The notes under the pieces were generated by a model. It did no database searches. It saw only the letters and a list, made by a program, of their open reading frames with translations, and was not told where the DNA came from. Shown piece by piece: positions 1-8,944 of a stretch of DNA of 64,000 bases (the stretch's first letter is position 1; each line of letters begins with the position of its first letter). The translations under genes were made by a program, and so were the position numbers. This DNA comes from Umezawaea tangerina (GTDB lineage Bacteria; Actinomycetota; Actinomycetes; Mycobacteriales; Pseudonocardiaceae). The stretch spans positions 309,925 to 373,924 of the forward strand of contig NZ_PVTF01000012.1 in NCBI RefSeq assembly GCF_003002815.1, in the 5' to 3' direction.

Positions 1-2
1 CG

Positions 3-1352
3 GCCATGCTCGCCGCCATCCCGGTCGTCCTCGTGGCCACCGCCAACGCCTCCGTCCCCACCACCCCGGCAGGCTGGTCGCTCGCGTGGAGCGACGACTT
101 CAACGGCACCGGCGGCACCCTGCCCTCATCGGCGAACTGGACCGTCGACCTGGGGCACGCCTACCCCGGCGGTCCGGCGAACTGGGGCACCGGTGAGGTC
201 CAGAACTACACGAACAGCACCGACAACCTGAAGCTCGACGGCGCGGGCAACCTGCGCATCACCGCGCTGCGCGACGGGTCGAACAACTGGACGTCGGCGC
301 GCATCGAGACCAAGCGCGGCGACTTCCGGCCGCCGTCGGGCGGCAAGGTCGCGATGGAAGCGCGCATCCAGATGCCGAACGTCACCGGCAACGCCGCACT
401 CGGCTACTGGCCCGCGTTCTGGGCGCTGGGATCGCCCTACCGCGGCAACTACTGGAACTGGCCCGGCATCGGCGAGTTCGACATCATGGAGAACGTCAAC
501 GGGATCAACTCCGTGTGGGGCGTGCTGCACTGCGGCGTGAACCCCGGCGGCCCGTGCAACGAGACCACCGGCCTCGGCGCGAACCGCGCGTGCCCCGGTT
601 CCAGCTGCCAGTCGGCGTTCCACACCTACCGGTTCGAGTGGGACCAGAGCTCCAGCCCGCAGGCGTTTCGCTGGTACGTCGACGGCCAGCAGTTCCACAG
701 CGTCACGCAGAACCAGCTGCCCGCGGACACGTGGGCGAACATGACCAACCACGCGGGCTACTTCATCCTGCTGAACCTGGCCATCGGCGGCGCGTTCCCC
801 AACGCCCTCGCGGGCTCGACCCCCACGGCCGCGACGGTGTCGGGCCACTCGCTGGTCGTCGACTACGTCGCCGTCTACACCGCGGGCGGCGGCGGCACGA
901 CCCCGACGACGACCACCACGACGCCGCCGAGCGGCAGCGGGTTCGACGCCTACAGCAGCATCCAGGCGGAGAGCGCGACCTCGCGCAGCGGTGGCACGGT
1001 CGAGACCACCAGCGACACCGGTGGCGGCCAGGACGTCGGCCAGATCGCCAACGGCGGCTCGATGCGCTTCTCCGGGGTGCGGTTCGGCAGCACCACGGCG
1101 ACGCAGTTCACCGCCCGCGTCGCCTCCGGTGCGGGCAGCGGTGTCAGCGGTCTGGTCGAGGCCAGGCTGGACAGCCCGTCGGGCGCGGTGGTCGGCAGCT
1201 TCGCGGTCGGCAACACCGGCGGCTGGCAGAGCTGGCGGACCGTCCCCGCGAACATGTCCGGCGTGACCGGGACGCACGACGTGTACGTGACGTTCACCAG
1301 CGGTCAGTCCTCGCCGTACGTGAGCGTGAACTGGATCAGGTTCGGTACCTGA
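3..1352 (+). CDS. Secreted GH16 endo-beta-glucanase with C-terminal CBM6-like domain, 5' partial
   Basis: Extracellular glycoside hydrolase family 16 enzyme, probably a beta-1,3-glucanase (laminarinase). The GH16 fold spans about residues 20-293 and holds the catalytic ExDxxE signature as EFDIME at residues 157-162, with the flanking Trp-rich substrate cleft (WPAFWALG, NYWNWPG). A Gly/Thr/Pro linker at about 295-315 joins it to a C-terminal beta-sandwich of about 130 residues resembling CBM6, which would bind glucan chains. The first Met in the window (position 6) is followed by a hydrophobic stretch ending in ANA, but the basic n-region of a signal peptide is missing. The true start therefore probably lies left of the window. 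Family assignment is firm; the exact substrate is inferred. Confidence 0.9.
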   Translation, partial: AMLAAIPVVLVATANASVPTTPAGWSLAWSDDFNGTGGTLPSSANWTVDLGHAYPGGPANWGTGEVQNYTNSTDNLKLDGAGNLRITALRDGSNNWTSARIETKRGDFRPPSGGKVAMEARIQMPNVTGNAALGYWPAFWALGSPYRGNYWNWPGIGEFDIMENVNGINSVWGVLHCGVNPGGPCNETTGLGANRACPGSSCQSAFHTYRFEWDQSSSPQAFRWYVDGQQFHSVTQNQLPADTWANMTNHAGYFILLNLAIGGAFPNALAGSTPTAATVSGHSLVVDYVAVYTAGGGGTTPTTTTTTPPSGSGFDAYSSIQAESATSRSGGTVETTSDTGGGQDVGQIANGGSMRFSGVRFGSTTATQFTARVASGAGSGVSGLVEARLDSPSGAVVGSFAVGNTGGWQSWRTVPANMSGVTGTHDVYVTFTSGQSSPYVSVNWIRFGT

Positions 1353-1424
1353 CAAGGCTTGTGGCGGGCCGCGGACGACGTCTTCCCTGCGCGGCCCGCC
1401 ACTCCCCAGCGCTACCGTGGACGG

Positions 1425-2105
1425 GTGCGCTACCGCGAACGGCCCGCGCTCGGCGGCCGCGGTCTGGTGTGGACGAAGACGACGTCCGCACCGGGTGTCG
1501 GCCGCGTCGTGCCGGACGGCTGCACGGACATCATCTGGTCGCGCGGCACGAACTCGCTGTTCGTGGCGGGTCCGGACACCGCGGCCCACGTCGGCGAGTC
1601 CCGGCCGGACACCCTGTTCGCGGTGCGGTTCGCCCCCGGTGTCGGCCCGTCCGCGTTCGGCGTTCCCGCGCACGTCCTGCGCGACCTGCGGGTGCCGTTG
1701 GAGGAGCTGTGGCCGGACACCCCACGGCTGCTGGAGGCGCTCGGCACCGCCGAGGACCCCTGCGCCGTGCTGGCGGACGCGGCGCGCGCCAGGCTCCGCG
1801 AGACCCCGCCGGACCCGGCGGTCGACGCGGTCGTCGCGGCGGTCCGTGAGCACAGCGTGCCGGAGGTCGCGGACCGGCTCGGGATCGGCGCCCGGCAGCT
1901 GCACCGGAGGTCGCTGGCCGCGTTCGGCTACGGCCCGAAGGTGCTGGCCCGCGTGCTGCGGTTCGACCGGGCGATGGCGCTGGCGTGGGCCGGGGTGCCG
2001 TTCGCCGACATCGCCCACCGCACCGGCTACGCCGACCAGGCCCACCTCTCGCGCGAGGTGAAGGACCTGGCGGGCGTGCCGCTCGGCGTCCTGCTCAGTC
2101 CGTAG
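1425..2105 (+). CDS. AraC-family transcriptional regulator with DUF6597-type N-terminal domain
   Basis: Predicted DNA-binding regulator of 226 residues. The N-terminal half (about 1-120) resembles the DUF6597/cupin-like sensor of actinobacterial AraC regulators (PDGCTDIIW motif). The C-terminal half carries an AraC-type double helix-turn-helix, ending in the typical second helix FADIAHRTGYADQAHLSREVK. I chose the GTG at 1425 because a TACCGT -10-like element lies just upstream (1414-1419), as in leaderless actinobacterial genes; a TTG at 1359 is the only longer alternative. It lies 72 bases after the GH16 gene on the same strand and may or may not control it. The inducer is unknown. Confidence 0.85.
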   Translation: MRYRERPALGGRGLVWTKTTSAPGVGRVVPDGCTDIIWSRGTNSLFVAGPDTAAHVGESRPDTLFAVRFAPGVGPSAFGVPAHVLRDLRVPLEELWPDTPRLLEALGTAEDPCAVLADAARARLRETPPDPAVDAVVAAVREHSVPEVADRLGIGARQLHRRSLAAFGYGPKVLARVLRFDRAMALAWAGVPFADIAHRTGYADQAHLSREVKDLAGVPLGVLLSP

Positions 2106-2135
2106 GCAGCCGCGTCGCCTTGGCGGGACCGGACG

Positions 2136-3296
2136 TCAGCGGCGGGGGCGCAGCGCGTCGCGGTTGAGCTCGGCCGGGCTGCGGTGGCCGGACAGGCCCA
2201 GCGTCAGGTCGAAGTCGGCCAGCAGGCCGCGCAGCACGTGCCGGACGCCCACCTCGCCGCCGTGCGCGAGCCCGTAGGCGTACGGCCTGCCGACCAGCAC
2301 CGCCTTGGCGCCCAGCGCGAGCGCCTTCACGATGTCCGCGCCGGTCCGGACGCCGGAGTCGAACAGCACGTCGACCTGCTCGCCGACCGCGTCCGCGATC
2401 TCGGGCAGCGCCTCCAGCGAGCCGATCGCGCCGTCGACCTGCCTGCCGCCGTGGTTCGACACCACGACGCCCTGCACGCCCGCGTCGACGGCCTTGCGCG
2501 CGTCGTCGGGGTGCTGGATGCCCTTGAGCAGGATCGGCCCGTCCCAGTGCTCGCGCAGGAACGCCACCTGGTCCCACGACTTGTCGGTGCCAGTGTAGAG
2601 CTGCACCCAGCGCAGGATCGCCATCGGCAGGTCGTCCTCCGGCGACTTCTCCAGGCTCGCCCGGAACGCCGGGTCGGAGAACGGGATCGCGGTGCCGACC
2701 GCGCGCAGGAACGGCAGGTAGGCGCGGTCGAGGTCGTTCGGCCGCCACGCCAGCGTCCACGTGTCCAGCGTGACCACGAGCGCCGTGTACCCGGCCTTCT
2801 TGGCCCTCTCCAGCGTGCTCACGCACACGTCCGGGTCGTTGGGCCAGTACAGCTGGAACCAGCGCGGCCCCTCCGCGCTCGCCTCGGCCACGTCCTCCAG
2901 CGCGTGCGAGGAGGCGTTCGACAGGATCATCGGCACTCCCAGCTCCGCCGCCGCGCGCGCCGTGGCCAGCTCGCCGTCCGGGTGCAGGATCGACTGCACG
3001 CCAACGGGTGCCAGCAGCACCGGTGCTGGCATCTCGGTGCCCAGGACGGTCGTGCCGAGGTGCCGCGTCGTGGCGTCGGTCAGCATCCGCGGCACGATCC
3101 GCCACTCGTCGAACGCCTCCCGGTTCGCCCGCACCGTCGCCCCGGACCCCGCCCCACCCGCCACGTACCAGAACGGCCCCGGCCCGAGCCGTGCCCGCGC
3201 CGACTCCTCGAGCGCACCGGGCTCCGTCGTGAACGGCGGCACCTGCCCCGCGAGCCCTTGGAGGTAGATCTCGTTCTGATACCCGGCGAAGGTCAT
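2136..3296 (-). CDS. FMN-dependent alpha-hydroxy-acid oxidase, lactate 2-monooxygenase-like
   Basis: Cytosolic flavoenzyme of 386 residues in the lactate oxidase/glycolate oxidase/lactate 2-monooxygenase TIM-barrel family. It would oxidise an L-2-hydroxy acid such as lactate with FMN. The active-site base is the His in SNHGGRQVDG (His282), with the FMN-contacting Lys in LLKGI (about 258) and a conserved Arg in DSGVRTGADI. The phosphate-binding GAKAVLVGRP is also present. Length and the N-terminal YQNEIYLQGLAG motif match lactate 2-monooxygenase-like proteins. It is convergent with the AraC gene (30-base gap) and divergent from the GT39-like gene. Whether the product is pyruvate plus peroxide or acetate plus CO2 cannot be told from sequence. 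Confidence 0.9.
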   Translation of the reverse strand: MTFAGYQNEIYLQGLAGQVPPFTTEPGALEESARARLGPGPFWYVAGGAGSGATVRANREAFDEWRIVPRMLTDATTRHLGTTVLGTEMPAPVLLAPVGVQSILHPDGELATARAAAELGVPMILSNASSHALEDVAEASAEGPRWFQLYWPNDPDVCVSTLERAKKAGYTALVVTLDTWTLAWRPNDLDRAYLPFLRAVGTAIPFSDPAFRASLEKSPEDDLPMAILRWVQLYTGTDKSWDQVAFLREHWDGPILLKGIQHPDDARKAVDAGVQGVVVSNHGGRQVDGAIGSLEALPEIADAVGEQVDVLFDSGVRTGADIVKALALGAKAVLVGRPYAYGLAHGGEVGVRHVLRGLLADFDLTLGLSGHRSPAELNRDALRPRR

Positions 3297-3343
3297 CCCG
3301 GCAGTCTGCTACCGCATCCCTGGCTCGTCCAGCCGGCCCGCGT

Positions 3344-3401
3344 GTTAGGGGTGCTCAGCAGGCGGTTAGGGGTACGGGTGGCGCGCGGTCCGTCGTTAGG
3401 T
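3344..3401 (+). promoter_or_regulatory. Triple GTTAGG repeat with leaderless promoter upstream of the GT39-like gene
   Basis: Three GTTAGG direct repeats begin at 3344, 3365 and 3395. The first two read GTTAGGGGT and are exactly 21 bases apart. The third overlaps a -10-like TTAGGT (3396-3401) that ends seven bases before the GTG at 3409, which fits leaderless initiation. The spacing of the first two repeats, about two helical turns, could suit a regulator; this is inference only. Confidence 0.35.
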
Positions 3402-3408
3402 TCGGCGG

Positions 3409-4932
3409 GTGGACGGGTCTGGTGGTGGGGTGGGGGCGGAGGTCGACGAGGAGCGCGCGAGCGCGCTGCCCGCGTTGGCGTGGCAGCCGATCAGCGTGGT
3501 CGCGAGCCTCATGGGCACGGTGATGCTGATCTTCAGCAGCAGGCTGGGCTACTTCGGTGACGAGCTGTACTTCATCGGGGCCGGGTCGCGGCCGGACGTG
3601 AACTTCGCGGACCAGCCGCCGTTGGTGCCGTGGCTCGCGCACGTGATGAACGACCTGGGCGGCGGGTCGCTGGTGGTGCTGCGGCTGCCGTCGGTGCTGA
3701 TGATGATGGCCGGTGTCGTCGTGACGGCGCTGATCGCGCGGGAGCTGGGCGGTGGGCCGGGGGCGCAGCTGATCGCGGCGGGGGCGTTCGCGGTCTCGCC
3801 GAACTTCCTGATCGGCGGCACGCTGCTCGCCACCTCGACGGTCGACCCGCTGCTGTGGACGGTCGTCACCTGGCTGCTGGTGCGGTGGGTGCGCGGACGC
3901 GACGACAAGGTGCTGCTGTGGGCCGGTGCGGTGACCGCGGTGGGCATCCAGGCCAAGTACCTCATCGCGGTCCTCTGGGTCGTCGTGCTGGTCGGGGTGC
4001 TGGTCGCCGGTCCGCGTGAGCTGCTGCGCCGCCCGCTGCTGTGGGTCGGCGCGGCGATCCCGCTGGTCACCGGACTGCCGGGGTTGATCTGGCAGGCGAA
4101 CCGCGGCTGGCCCGGCCTGGAGATGGTCGGGGTGGTCAGCCAGGACGTGGCGCGGTTCGAGGGCGGCCGGGTCGGGTTCGTGGTCACGCTGCTGCAGAAC
4201 TCCCTGCCGATCGCGGCCGGCGCGCTGCTGTTCTTCGGGCTGTGGCGGGTGCTGCGCTCACCGGGCCTGCGGGAGTACCGGTTCCTCGGGTGGGCGGTGG
4301 TCCTGCTGGTCGCGCTGGTGTTCGCGCTCGGGCTGCGCATGTACCACGTGGTGGGCCTGTTCGGCGTGCTGTGGGCGTTCGGCGCGGTCGAGGTGGAGCG
4401 CACCGGGGTGAGCAGGTGGTTCCGCTGGATCCCGACCATGCCGGTGTTCCTGGTGTCGGCGTTCCTCGCGGTGTTCGTCGCGCTGCCCTGGTACCCGGAG
4501 TCATGGGTGAAGGACGACGACCTGCTGAACTCCGGCAGGCTCGGCTGGCCCACGGTGGCGGGCGCGGTGGCGCTGGCCTACCACCAGCTGCCGCCCGAGC
4601 AGGCCGAGCACACCGCGATCGTCACCAGCGTGTACTGGCAGGCGGGCGCGCTCGACACGTTCGGCCCCGACCTCGGCCTGCCCGCGCCCTACAGCCCCAA
4701 CCGGGGCTACTACTACTTCGGCGCGCCACCGGACTCGGCGACGTCCGCCCTGCTGGTGGCGCCGGACCGGACGATGCTCGACGGGCACTTCGACACGGTC
4801 ACCAAGGTCGCCGACATCGAGGTGCCGATCGGGTTCCCGCAGCTCAACAAGGGCCTGTCGGTCTACCTGTGCGAGGGTCAGGTCGAGCCGTGGTCGAAGA
4901 TCTGGCCCGGCCTGCGCACGATGGTCGCCTAG
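3409..4932 (+). CDS. GT39/ArnT-like polyprenyl-phosphate-dependent glycosyltransferase
   Basis: Integral membrane protein of 507 residues. It has about ten hydrophobic segments and a periplasm-facing acidic pair in the first loop (GDELYF, Asp51-Glu52), the hallmark of the GT-C, GT39/GT83 (PMT_2/ArnT) superfamily. Such enzymes transfer a sugar from a polyprenyl-phosphate donor to a protein, lipid or wall glycan outside the membrane. The C-terminal region (about 370-507) is soluble and contains a Tyr-rich NRGYYYFG stretch common in actinobacterial members. The GTG start is supported by the nearby -10-like element. The acceptor is unknown, and no sugar-donor genes flank it. Confidence 0.85.
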   Translation: MDGSGGGVGAEVDEERASALPALAWQPISVVASLMGTVMLIFSSRLGYFGDELYFIGAGSRPDVNFADQPPLVPWLAHVMNDLGGGSLVVLRLPSVLMMMAGVVVTALIARELGGGPGAQLIAAGAFAVSPNFLIGGTLLATSTVDPLLWTVVTWLLVRWVRGRDDKVLLWAGAVTAVGIQAKYLIAVLWVVVLVGVLVAGPRELLRRPLLWVGAAIPLVTGLPGLIWQANRGWPGLEMVGVVSQDVARFEGGRVGFVVTLLQNSLPIAAGALLFFGLWRVLRSPGLREYRFLGWAVVLLVALVFALGLRMYHVVGLFGVLWAFGAVEVERTGVSRWFRWIPTMPVFLVSAFLAVFVALPWYPESWVKDDDLLNSGRLGWPTVAGAVALAYHQLPPEQAEHTAIVTSVYWQAGALDTFGPDLGLPAPYSPNRGYYYFGAPPDSATSALLVAPDRTMLDGHFDTVTKVADIEVPIGFPQLNKGLSVYLCEGQVEPWSKIWPGLRTMVA

Positions 4933-4973
4933 CCGTCCGCCCGGCCGCACCCGCACGGGGCGCGGCCGGACGG
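4933..4973. terminator. Bidirectional hairpin between convergent genes
   Basis: The 46-base gap between the GT39-like gene and the antiporter gene folds into a GC-rich, slightly bulged hairpin: CCGTCCG-ccc-GGCCGC pairs with GCGGCC-GGACGG around a short loop. It has no T tract, which is usual for actinomycetes. Confidence 0.55.
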
Positions 4974-4978
4974 GGGCG

Positions 4979-6166
4979 CTAGACGCGGACCGGGACGCGG
5001 CCGAACAGCCGCCGCGGCAGCAGCCAGGCCAGCTTCTCCGACCGCAGCACGGCGAGCGGTCCGACCACAGCCAGCAGCAGCACGTACCCGGCAACGAACG
5101 GCGCCACCCGCGCGTCCAGCCCGGCGGCGACCGCCATCGCGGCCAGCACCAGCGAGAACTCGCCCCTGGTCAGGACGGTCAGGCCGATGTTCACCGCCTC
5201 CTGCCGGTCGAACGAGTGCAGCCTGGCCGCGAAGGCGCCCGCGGCCAGGTTCAGCGCGATCGTCAGCGCGACGGCCGCGAGGACGGGCAGCACGACCGTG
5301 CCGATCGACCTCGGGTCGATGCTGAGCCCGAAGATGAAGAAGAACAGGGCTCCGAACGCGTCGCGCAGCGGCAGCACGAGCCGGTGGATCCGCGGCGCCA
5401 CCTTGGACCCGCCGAGCACCATGCCGACCATGAACGCGCCGATCGCGTCGGACACGCCGAGCTCGTGCGCGACCGCCGCGCCGGTGACCGCGACGCCGAC
5501 GAAGCACACCACCAGCAGCTCGTCGTCGGCCGAGCCGAACAGCCGGGTGACCACGCGGCCGCCCCAGCGGGCGATCGCGGCCAGCACCACCAGGAACGCG
5601 AACGCCTTGCCGAAGTCGAGCAGCGCGTACCCGAAGCTGTTGGCACCGCTGAGGACCGGTTGCAGCATCGCGAGGTAGAGGGCGAGGAACACGTCCTCGA
5701 TCACGATGATGCCCATGATCAGCCGGGACTCGGGGCTGCGCAGGCGGTTCGCCTCGACCAGCAGCTTCGTCACGATCGCCGAGGACGAGATGCCGATGGC
5801 GCCCGCGATCACCAGCGCCTCGCGGGTGCCCCAGTCGAGCGCGAACCCGAACGCCAGCCCGCCGCCGATGTTGAGCAGCAGGTAGCCGAACCCGGCCACG
5901 ACGAGCTTGCGGCCGCCCGCGACGAGGTCGTCCATCGAGAACTCGAGGCCGAGGTAGAAGAGCAGGAACACCAGTCCGAGCGCGGAGAGCACGCCCATCT
6001 CGGCCGGGTCGTCCACCAGGGCGATGCCGGGTGTGTTGGGGCCGAACAGGATTCCGGCGACCATGAACAGCGGGATGGTGGGGAGTCCTATCCGGACTCC
6101 CGCTCTGGCGATGAGGCCGGCGGCGAGGAACGCGCCACCGACGGCGAGCAGTGCGTGTGAGGTCAT
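4979..6166 (-). CDS. CPA2-family monovalent cation:proton antiporter
   Basis: Membrane antiporter of 395 residues with about 12 predicted transmembrane segments of the Na_H_exchanger fold (Kef/CPA2). It would exchange K+ or Na+ for protons in pH and cation homeostasis. Visible family features are the N-terminal IGLPTIPLFMVAGILFGPN segment, GISSSAIVTKLL, and ELGVSDAIGAFMVGMVLGGS containing the acidic ion-binding residue. The protein stops right after the membrane domain, so the regulatory TrkA-N/RCK domain of classical Kef channels is missing. The ATG at 6166 follows GGAGG with seven bases of spacing; a longer frame would add 25 low-complexity residues and is less likely. Confidence 0.88.
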   Translation of the reverse strand: MTSHALLAVGGAFLAAGLIARAGVRIGLPTIPLFMVAGILFGPNTPGIALVDDPAEMGVLSALGLVFLLFYLGLEFSMDDLVAGGRKLVVAGFGYLLLNIGGGLAFGFALDWGTREALVIAGAIGISSSAIVTKLLVEANRLRSPESRLIMGIIVIEDVFLALYLAMLQPVLSGANSFGYALLDFGKAFAFLVVLAAIARWGGRVVTRLFGSADDELLVVCFVGVAVTGAAVAHELGVSDAIGAFMVGMVLGGSKVAPRIHRLVLPLRDAFGALFFFIFGLSIDPRSIGTVVLPVLAAVALTIALNLAAGAFAARLHSFDRQEAVNIGLTVLTRGEFSLVLAAMAVAAGLDARVAPFVAGYVLLLAVVGPLAVLRSEKLAWLLPRRLFGRVPVRV

Positions 6167-6198
6167 GGGGTGGCCTCCAGGGTCGAGTGCCCGTGGTC

Positions 6199-6241
6199 GT
6201 GCCGCGCGCGGCGCCCCGGTGGGGGCACCGCGCGCGGGCAC
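6199..6241 (-). terminator. Hairpin between secDF and the antiporter gene
   Basis: A long GC-rich stem (GTGCC-GCGCGCGG pairing with CCGCGCGC-GGGCAC, one bulge and one G-U pair) fills the gap after the secDF stop codon. It probably ends secDF transcription and separates the antiporter gene. There is no T run. Confidence 0.45.
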
Positions 6242-6257
6242 GCGGGCGTTCGGCTTG

Positions 6258-8546
6258 CTAGACGACTGCGCCGTTGGCGGCGCGAGAACGCGGCTTGGCG
6301 CGCACGGGCGCGCGGCGGCGGGTTCCGGGGTACTTCGACTGCAGGGCGATGGCGACGGGAGCGGCGGTGACCACGGTCGACGCGGTGCCCGCGACGAGGC
6401 CGACGAGCAGCGCGGTCGCGAAGTCCGCCAACGAGCCGTCGCCGAGCACCAGCAGCGCGGCGAGCACGAACAGCACGCCGATGCCGGTGTTCACGGTGCG
6501 GGGCACGGTCTGCAGGACGGCGGAGCTGACCACGGCCGCGTAGGACTGCTTGCCCCGCGACCTGGCCAGCTCGCGGACCCGGTCGAACACCACCACCGAG
6601 TCGTTCACCGAGTACCCGATGACGGTCAGCAGCGCGGCCAGGAACACGCCGTCGGCGGTCTTGCCGAGCCACCCGAACACGCCGACGAGCACCACCACGT
6701 CGGTCACCAGCGCGACCACGGTGGCCACGCCGAGCCGCCAGTCGAACCGGACGGCGAGGTAGCCCAGCTGCGCGGCGACCGCGATGGCTAGCGCGATCAC
6801 CGCGTTGCGCCGCAGCTCCGAGCCGAGGCTGGGGCCGATCAGCTCGTTGCTGACCTGCTGCGCCCCGCCGGTCGCCGTGGACACGACGTCACCGACCCGC
6901 GCCGCAGCGGCGTCGTCGATCGGCCCGGTGCGCACGGACACGCCGTTCTCGCCGGAGGTCGCCACGACGGCGTCGCCGAAGCCCGCGTCGGCGAGCGCGG
7001 TGCGCACCCGGCCGGGGTCGACGGTCTGCGCGGCGGTGTAGTCGAGCATCCGACCGCCGGTGAACTCGACGCCGAGGTCGAGGCCGCGCAGGAACACCCC
7101 GGACAGGCACAGCACCGCGAGCACCGCGGCGGCCACCAGCCAGCGGCCGGGTCGGCGGAACAGCTCACCGCCGCGCGCGACCAGCCAGGTGCGCACGCGG
7201 CCGAGCGTGTGCAGGCCGCTCAGCGCGGGCCTGCGTTCGACGAACCGGCTGCCCAGCACCAGTTCCAGCAGCACGCGGCTGAGCACCAGCGCGCTGAACA
7301 TGGACGCCAGCACACCGATCGACAGCGTGACCCCGAAGCCCTTGACCGGCCCCGTGGCCAGCCAGAACAGGAGTCCGGCGGCGAGCAGCGTCGTGATGTT
7401 CGAGTCGGCGACCGCGCTGAGCGCGCCGCGGAACCCGCCTTGGACGGCCTTGAGCATCCGCCCAGCGCGGGCACCCCTGGCCGCGTACTCCTCACGGGCG
7501 CGTTCGAACACCAGCACGTTCGCGTCGACCGCCATGCCGATCGCCAGCACGAACCCGGCCAGCCCCGGCAACGTGAGCGTCGCCCCGATCGCCAGCAGCG
7601 CCGCGTACGCCACGGCCGCGTACCCGACGAGCGCGCCCACGGCCAGCAGCCCGGCGAGCCGGTAGACGACGATCAGGAAGATCCCGGTCAGCGAGATGCC
7701 GATGATCGCCGCCCACGCGCTGGCCTCGATGGCCTCCGCGCCGAGCGTGGCGCCGACCGTGCGCTGCTCGATGACCTCGACCGGGACCGGCAGGGCGCCC
7801 GACCGGATCACCAGCGCCAGCTCAGCCGCCTCCGCCTGGGTGAACGAGCCGGTGATCTGGGTGCTGCCACCGATGATCCCGGTGCGGCAGGCCACGTCCG
7901 TGCCGACCTGCGGTGAGGACACGATCTTGTTGTCCAGCACGAAGGCGATCTGCCGGGTGGGGGTGCCGATCGGCGAGCAGGCCGCCTCCGCGGTCAGGCG
8001 TTGCCAGGTGCCCGGCGCGTCGCCGCGGAACTCGATGGAGACCTCGTTGCCCGCGCCTCGTTGGCTGATCGAGGACTGCGCGCCCTTGATCCCCTCACCG
8101 GTCATCGCGGCGGGCCCCAGCAGCAGGGGCACGCCTTCGGGACTCGTCAACGCGACCTGGTCGGCGGCCGCCTCGTCGCCCGCGCCCACGACCGGGTGCA
8201 CGGTGAGCTGGGCGGTCCGCCCGAGCACTTCGACGGCTTCCGCCGGATCTTGCACGCCGGGAAGTTCCACGAGGATGCGGCGTTCACCCGAGCGAGCCAG
8301 CACGGGCTCGGCCACCCCGAGTTCGTCGACCCTGCGGCGGAGCACTTCGAGCGAGCGGTCGGTGGCTTCGCCATCGGCCTTGGTGGTCGGGGAGTCCTTG
8401 GTCTCCAGGACGATCTGGGTACCACCACGGAGATCAAGACCCAGTTGGGGTTGGCTGGTGAGCAGCAGGAAAGCGGACGCGGCGAGAACACCGAAGGACA
8501 CGATCCCTCGGACAAGCAGATCTCGCCGCGCGGAAGTGCGCGGCAT
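6258..8546 (-). CDS. secDF: SecDF fusion, protein-export accessory membrane protein
   Basis: Single-chain SecD-SecF of 762 residues, an RND-superfamily protein that uses proton motive force to pull translocating polypeptides from SecYEG. The SecD half (1 to about 430) shows GLDLRGGTQIVLE and the TM4 motif VDANVLVFER. The SecF half (about 445-762) shows GVEFTGGRMLDY and GYSVNDSVVVFDRVRE. Each half has one amphipathic extracytoplasmic domain and six membrane helices. Most actinobacteria have separate secD and secF next to yajC and ruvB; neither is here, so this is probably a second, fused copy. The ATG at 8546 follows GGAAGG at ten bases. A small exported protein gene lies directly upstream and may share its promoter. 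Confidence 0.93.
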   Translation of the reverse strand: MPRTSARRDLLVRGIVSFGVLAASAFLLLTSQPQLGLDLRGGTQIVLETKDSPTTKADGEATDRSLEVLRRRVDELGVAEPVLARSGERRILVELPGVQDPAEAVEVLGRTAQLTVHPVVGAGDEAAADQVALTSPEGVPLLLGPAAMTGEGIKGAQSSISQRGAGNEVSIEFRGDAPGTWQRLTAEAACSPIGTPTRQIAFVLDNKIVSSPQVGTDVACRTGIIGGSTQITGSFTQAEAAELALVIRSGALPVPVEVIEQRTVGATLGAEAIEASAWAAIIGISLTGIFLIVVYRLAGLLAVGALVGYAAVAYAALLAIGATLTLPGLAGFVLAIGMAVDANVLVFERAREEYAARGARAGRMLKAVQGGFRGALSAVADSNITTLLAAGLLFWLATGPVKGFGVTLSIGVLASMFSALVLSRVLLELVLGSRFVERRPALSGLHTLGRVRTWLVARGGELFRRPGRWLVAAAVLAVLCLSGVFLRGLDLGVEFTGGRMLDYTAAQTVDPGRVRTALADAGFGDAVVATSGENGVSVRTGPIDDAAAARVGDVVSTATGGAQQVSNELIGPSLGSELRRNAVIALAIAVAAQLGYLAVRFDWRLGVATVVALVTDVVVLVGVFGWLGKTADGVFLAALLTVIGYSVNDSVVVFDRVRELARSRGKQSYAAVVSSAVLQTVPRTVNTGIGVLFVLAALLVLGDGSLADFATALLVGLVAGTASTVVTAAPVAIALQSKYPGTRRRAPVRAKPRSRAANGAVV

Positions 8547-8591
8547 GACAGGAGGACCTTCCGGGCAGGAGCGGTGTGGGGGACGGCTCGA

Positions 8592-8897
8592 CTACGCGGA
8601 AGCAGGTGGGGCGCGATCACCCAGAGGCGTCGTGCTCGTGGTCTCCGGGGCGCGGTGGACTCGTTGGGCCGCGTCGAGGAGGGGGCGCAGGGGTGGAGGC
8701 GGTTGGACGCGCGGAGCGAGGTCCGCGGGGGTGATGTGGGCGACCCCGGATCTCGTCGTGGCGCCGGGGAGGTGGGCGGCCTGGACGAGGGAGGTGACGG
8801 CGGAGGAGTGGAGGTCCGGTGCGTCGGAGTGGGGAGCGGCGGCGACTAGGAAACCGGCGATCAAGGCCAGGATGGACAGCAGCGCGCGCTTGGACAT
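8592..8897 (-). CDS. Small exported protein of unknown function upstream of secDF
   Basis: Predicted 101-residue protein with an N-terminal signal sequence: MSKR, then a hydrophobic core SILALIAGFLVAAAPHS, then a Ser/Thr/Pro-rich remainder without recognised domains. The start is well supported by GGGGAGG just upstream of the ATG. It lies 45 bases before secDF on the same strand and is likely co-transcribed, so it could be a Sec-related accessory or a client. I do not recognise the family. The Pro-rich C-terminal third has no obvious fold, and the lack of clear homology keeps confidence moderate. Confidence 0.55.
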   Translation of the reverse strand: MSKRALLSILALIAGFLVAAAPHSDAPDLHSSAVTSLVQAAHLPGATTRSGVAHITPADLAPRVQPPPPLRPLLDAAQRVHRAPETTSTTPLGDRAPPASA

Positions 8898-8944
8898 GGG
8901 ACCTCCCCTCGGGGGTCAGGTTACAGACCGGGGGTGGGGGGTCG

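Noticed and set aside
2581..2604. TTGTCGGTG inside the hydroxyacid oxidase gene
   Set aside because: The eight-base spacing leads to GAGCTG, not TAnnnT, and the site is coding, so it is not a PafBC promoter.
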